Positions 5,615 through 8,411 of a stretch of 8,411 bases of DNA are shown here, one piece after another. The notes beneath the pieces were generated by a model that saw only the letters and a list, made by a program, of their open reading frames with translations, was not told where the DNA came from and did not search any database. How positions within the stretch are numbered: the stretch's first letter is position 1; each line of letters starts with the position of its first letter. Location of the stretch: positions 1 through 8,411 of the forward strand of contig NHGH02000036.1 in assembly GCA_002172355.2 (NCBI GenBank). The letters are read 5' to 3'. A program made the translations under genes and the position numbers. Source of the DNA: Euryarchaeota archaeon TMED132 (lineage in GTDB: Archaea > Thermoplasmatota > Poseidoniia > Poseidoniales > Poseidoniaceae).

Positions 5615-7555
5615 ATGGCAGGAAATCGTTTCGCTGTACACTCGACCGCAATTGGACTAATCATTTTGATGATTATGATGACTCTTACTCCACTTGCAGA
5701 AGAATATAATTTGGATGAGAAAGAAATTTTAGAAGCAAGTGGAAGACAACTGGATGACATAGATTGTTCAGGATATACATTTGAAGATCTATTCGACTAC
5801 AACTATGCTTCATTTGATATAGGGATCGGAGATGATTGGGCTACCTCAAGTATGTCTGCAACAGCATATGTCAACGGAAGTAATTCTGCAACCGTAAGAG
5901 AAAACCTCGACGGGCTTTTTGATGGCGCACCAGGAGGAAACAACTCTTGGATAAGTACAGATGAAAGAGAAGCTGTTAGAGAGATTGGTCCAAAATGTAT
6001 TGTTGATATGGACACAAGACTTGGAATTCGCGAGGGTATCGCTCATCGTGGAGGAGTTGATTGGAATGACTTTGAATTTGTCGAAGAAGGAATTGCTCTT
6101 GATGAAGTAGACCTAGTTCCTGCAAGTCACTCAGAAGAGCGTAACTGTCAAAATCTGCTAGCATCAGGTAACTGTACTGAAGTTCCAGTAAGTGTTACTG
6201 ACGACCTGCAAATCATATTGTTTGTCGCAAATGGTGAAAGTAATAACATGAGATTCGACCAACTACCAAACCAAGGAGATTCCAACTTCACTCTCGCACT
6301 TAATGTAACAAATATGACCAATGCAAACCTAATGTTGACTTTCCCTGTACTACAAGGCCTTAGAATCGCAAATTTCAGTATGCGTGATGATGGTGTTGAA
6401 ATCAATTCTTTCGAACCTGAAGAAATATATCTCCCAGATGGCCGACTTAGAATCAGTCAGCAAGTAGATTATGATAAATCGTTATGGCCTACGGGAAGAA
6501 ATCTATTCATTGACTTCACAACTGCTGCACCTGAATCTAATGACATCCCTGAATGGACAGGAGCTGCTCCAAGTGATAATACAATCATTCCAATAATGAA
6601 TGGCGGAGAATATTCTGCTGTTTCTGGAGAAGAAATTAGTACATGGGCTAGTGACACAAATGGTTGGAATCTAGAGTGTACATTTGCAGATATGGGTTGG
6701 TCTTCAAGGCAAAATCAAGATGGTGACCTACTAGTTACTTCACCATCCGGAACATCTACAACTACTGCTGAATGTTCAATTAAAGACCCATTTGGTGCCC
6801 AAAATAATGATACACTGACCTTTACCTTTGGACAACCATTTACTGCAACTGGCGAAATAACTGATGGTGAAAATATTGACTTCACAGTAACCCCAACAGG
6901 GCTTGTCAGTGAATTAAGCGTAGCAGCCCATGCTCATCAAATGCAAATCATGGGAACCATGAGGTCTGTTTCTCTAACCAATGCCCCTATGACAATTTCT
7001 TTACCGATGGATGGACTTAGGCCTGGTAGTGTAATGGTTATGGGTAATGCCCAAAATAGTAATATGCTAAATTTCGAATTCATGCTAGACTTCGGATTAG
7101 AAAAGGTAAGTTTGCCTCCGGTCCTAGAAATTAAGGTTAACTTTGAAGGTAAGAATGCAACCTGGGATGCTAGTGGATTAAAGTTTACTTTGAAGGGAGA
7201 AGTAATTGACCCTGATGGAGAGGCTGTGTCCCTTTCATTGACTCTATGTGGCTCTCAAGCCTCTGACTTTACTAAGGTTGGAAAGAACTGGGAAATAGAT
7301 GTTTCAATAGCCACTTGTGTTCAACAAGGCATTACTGAATATGATGTTAGTATTTCAGCAACCGATGAATCTGGAGTAGTAAGCACGCTAAGTGTAACTG
7401 TAAAAGATCCTTATGCAACTGATGATACTTCATCGGAAACCAACAATGGTGATAATGAAGATTCTGAAAGTTCAGGACTACCGGGTGTATCCTTTATGGC
7501 AACACTAGCGGTTACTCTCTTAGGTGCTGCATTCGCTAGCAGGAAGAAGGAATAA
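5615..7555 (+). CDS. Large secreted surface protein with Ig-like domain and archaeosortase-type sorting tail
   Basis: 646 residues. A hydrophobic N-terminal segment (about 11-28) acts as signal peptide or anchor. The C-terminus has an acidic Ser/Asn/Glu linker, LPG at 622-624, a hydrophobic stretch (about 626-641) and RKKE at the end. This is the tripartite layout of PGF-CTERM-like signals processed by archaeosortases, with Val in place of Phe after LPG. Residues from about 501 to 598 look like an Ig/PKD-type beta-sandwich (VIDPDGEAVSL, then SISATDESGVV). The rest is beta-rich and acidic with at least eight N-X-S/T sequons, suggesting glycosylation. An EF-like acidic stretch (ISTDEREAVREIG, about 112-124) may bind a cation. 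I do not recognise the 30-500 region. The gene follows the ABC-2 permease after 60 bases and ends 32 bases before the Gar1-like gene. Confidence 0.85.
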   Translation: MAGNRFAVHSTAIGLIILMIMMTLTPLAEEYNLDEKEILEASGRQLDDIDCSGYTFEDLFDYNYASFDIGIGDDWATSSMSATAYVNGSNSATVRENLDGLFDGAPGGNNSWISTDEREAVREIGPKCIVDMDTRLGIREGIAHRGGVDWNDFEFVEEGIALDEVDLVPASHSEERNCQNLLASGNCTEVPVSVTDDLQIILFVANGESNNMRFDQLPNQGDSNFTLALNVTNMTNANLMLTFPVLQGLRIANFSMRDDGVEINSFEPEEIYLPDGRLRISQQVDYDKSLWPTGRNLFIDFTTAAPESNDIPEWTGAAPSDNTIIPIMNGGEYSAVSGEEISTWASDTNGWNLECTFADMGWSSRQNQDGDLLVTSPSGTSTTTAECSIKDPFGAQNNDTLTFTFGQPFTATGEITDGENIDFTVTPTGLVSELSVAAHAHQMQIMGTMRSVSLTNAPMTISLPMDGLRPGSVMVMGNAQNSNMLNFEFMLDFGLEKVSLPPVLEIKVNFEGKNATWDASGLKFTLKGEVIDPDGEAVSLSLTLCGSQASDFTKVGKNWEIDVSIATCVQQGITEYDVSISATDESGVVSTLSVTVKDPYATDDTSSETNNGDNEDSESSGLPGVSFMATLAVTLLGAAFASRKKE

Positions 7556-7587
7556 TCAATTCACAACACAACTAAAAAGTGATTCGC

Positions 7588-8411
7588 ATGTTCTCTGGTT
7601 CTATTAATTCTATTAGCCACGAAGGTGGCTTACTTCTTTCCTTTGGTGGCTCTTCCCCAGCCCTTGATTCGATTATTGTTAGAGCATCAGATGGAGTTTA
7701 CATCGGCAAAATTGACGGAGTCTTAGGCAATACAGAATCTCCGATGGCGCATGTTGGCCATCTTGACCGTAAGTTGGACTTAAATTCCCTTATCGGTGAA
7801 GAAGTTACTATCCGAGCAAAGAAGCCTCGTGAAGAAAGATATCCATCTCGAGATAGAAGAGACGGTGGTGGACGCCGAGATTTCGATAGAGGTTCTAGAG
7901 ACCGTAGAGATGGCGGAGGACGCCGAGATTTCGATAGAGGTTCTAGAGGAAGAAATGATTCCAATGATGGGGATTGGGATTGTCCAAAGTGCAATAATTC
8001 AAACTTCGCAAGACGTACTGAATGTAATAGATGTGGCGAGCCACGTTCTGGAGGCGGAGGCCGAAGAGATGGTGGCAGAGGAAATTTCGACAGAGGTTCA
8101 AGAGACCGTAGAGACGGCGGAGGACGCCGAGATTTCGATAGAGGTTCAAGAGACCGTAGAGACGGCGGAGGTCGTAGAGACGGAGGCAGAGGAAATTTCG
8201 ATAGAGGTTCAAGAGATAGTGGCAATTCTTTCACTCATAATGACTGGGACTGCCCTAAATGTAACAACTCAAACTTTTCATTCCGTACAGAGTGTAACCG
8301 ATGTGGTGAACCTCGTTCTGGAGGCGGAGGAGGCCGTAGAGATGGCGGAGGGCGCCGAGATTTCGATAGAGGTTCTAGAGACCGTAGAGACGGCGGAGGT
8401 CGTAGAGACGG
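7588..8411 (+). CDS. Gar1-like protein with Arg/Asp/Gly repeats and two RanBP2-type zinc fingers (C-terminus beyond window)
   Basis: The frame stays open from ATG 7588 to the right edge, 274 codons. Residues 1-76 match Gar1, the H/ACA RNP subunit that works in rRNA pseudouridylation: an SINSISHEGG strand, D27.IIV, then DGVYIGKIDGVLGN (35-48), SPMAHV and LIGEEVTIR (68-76) parallel archaeal Gar1 (IGKV.dvfG, Py..V, G..lyv). From about 84 the protein is built of repeats such as RRDFDRGSRDRRDGGG. Inside these sit two zinc fingers, W130-C132-C135-N139-C146-C149 and W220-C222-C225-N229-C236-C239. Both fit the RanBP2-type consensus W-x-C-x(2,4)-C-x3-N-x6-C-x2-C. Archaeal Gar1 proteins I know are about 70-100 residues without such a tail, whereas eukaryotic Gar1 has glycine-arginine domains. 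Inferred role: an RNA-binding H/ACA component or RNA chaperone. An in-frame GTG lies at 7579. Whether it is the only Gar1 in the genome cannot be seen here. Confidence 0.9.
   Translation, partial: MFSGSINSISHEGGLLLSFGGSSPALDSIIVRASDGVYIGKIDGVLGNTESPMAHVGHLDRKLDLNSLIGEEVTIRAKKPREERYPSRDRRDGGGRRDFDRGSRDRRDGGGRRDFDRGSRGRNDSNDGDWDCPKCNNSNFARRTECNRCGEPRSGGGGRRDGGRGNFDRGSRDRRDGGGRRDFDRGSRDRRDGGGRRDGGRGNFDRGSRDSGNSFTHNDWDCPKCNNSNFSFRTECNRCGEPRSGGGGGRRDGGGRRDFDRGSRDRRDGGGRRD
7972..8046 (+). other. RanBP2-type zinc finger 1 (ZRANB2-like)
   Basis: It encodes residues 129-153, DWDCPKCNNS then NFARRTECNRCGEPR. Compared from memory with human ZRANB2, the positions that contact GGU in RNA are present: Asp129, Asn137, Phe140 (the aromatic stacking position), Arg142, Arg143 and Asn147. 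Four zinc cysteines are intact. Confidence 0.88.
8242..8316 (+). other. RanBP2-type zinc finger 2 (FUS-like)
   Basis: It encodes residues 219-243, DWDCPKCNNS then NFSFRTECNRCGEPR. The zinc cysteines, Asn227, Phe230, Arg233 and Asn237 are kept. The first of the two RNA-contact arginines is Phe232, as the FUS/EWS finger has Trp there (NFSWRNECNQC). The module lies 270 bp (90 codons) after finger 1. Confidence 0.88.

Larger units (their letters stand above)
7873..8400 (+). repeat. 48-bp in-frame repeats encoding RRDFDRGSRDRRDGGG
   Basis: Full copies lie at 7873-7920, 8125-8172 and 8353-8400, with a 29-base partial copy at 7921-7949 and variant copies (DGGRGNFDRGSR) between them. The three full copies differ from one another at only one to three of 48 bases, so they are recent or homogenised. 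Each unit is 16 codons, keeping the frame. The encoded tail is rich in RG/RGG-like and RD dipeptides. Confidence 0.9.

Noticed and set aside
5422..5760. Minus-strand open frame of 112 codons spanning the permease end and the next gene start.
   Set aside because: It is antisense to two well-supported genes, with no recognisable motif or promoter.
7698..8234. Minus-strand open frame of 178 codons rich in Pro, Leu and Ser.
   Set aside because: It is the reverse reading of the Arg/Asp/Gly repeats; its proline-leucine repetitiveness follows from the plus-strand codons, and the plus-strand reading contains recognisable domains.
7873..8400. CRISPR-like or minisatellite interpretation of the repeats.
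   Set aside because: The repeats are in multiples of three, encode a consistent peptide, have no unique spacers of even length and lie inside an open gene.

Overview
The window looks like marine euryarchaeal DNA, most likely Poseidoniia (Marine Group II or a relative in Thermoplasmatota). The evidence is low GC, TATA-type promoters with very short or absent leaders, a Gar1-type RNP protein, and a large secreted protein ending in an archaeosortase-like tail (LPG, hydrophobic stretch, RKKE). The lineage is an inference; there is no rRNA or other phylogenetic marker here.

Left half, minus strand (reading right to left from 3614 to 1): four genes in a row. They encode a three-helix membrane protein with an external domain (unknown), a DUF454/YbaN-family membrane protein, a membrane-anchored secreted protein whose C-terminal half resembles HmuY (haem binding), and a lipoprotein that is recognisably a single transferrin lobe. 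The transferrin-like gene is cut by the left edge. All four canonical iron ligands (Asp, Tyr, Tyr, His) and the anion-binding Thr can be aligned by motif, but the anion-binding Arg is Lys. Its promoter has two palindromes of the form TTTAGG-N4-CCTAAA, which resemble DtxR/IdeR boxes. One abuts the TATA box upstream and one covers the predicted transcription start. A related, more degenerate box sits just upstream of the HmuY-like gene's TATA box, and a weaker one upstream of the first gene. I read this as an iron-responsive iron/haem acquisition locus.

Right half, plus strand (3699 to 8411): an ABC ATPase and an ABC-2 permease overlap by four bases and form an exporter pair. They are followed by a 646-residue secreted, probably cell-surface protein with a C-terminal Ig-like domain and sorting tail. 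Last is a gene open to the right edge that encodes an N-terminal Gar1-like domain (H/ACA RNP), followed by at least 190 residues of Arg/Asp/Gly-rich repeats carrying two perfect RanBP2-type zinc fingers. The fingers closely resemble the RNA-binding fingers of human ZRANB2 and FUS/EWS. A Gar1 core with a eukaryote-like glycine-arginine tail and RNA-binding zinc fingers in an archaeon is the most unusual object in the window, together with the transferrin-like lipoprotein.

No intergenic stretch reaches 300 bases. I saw no tRNA, rRNA, CRISPR array or mobile element.
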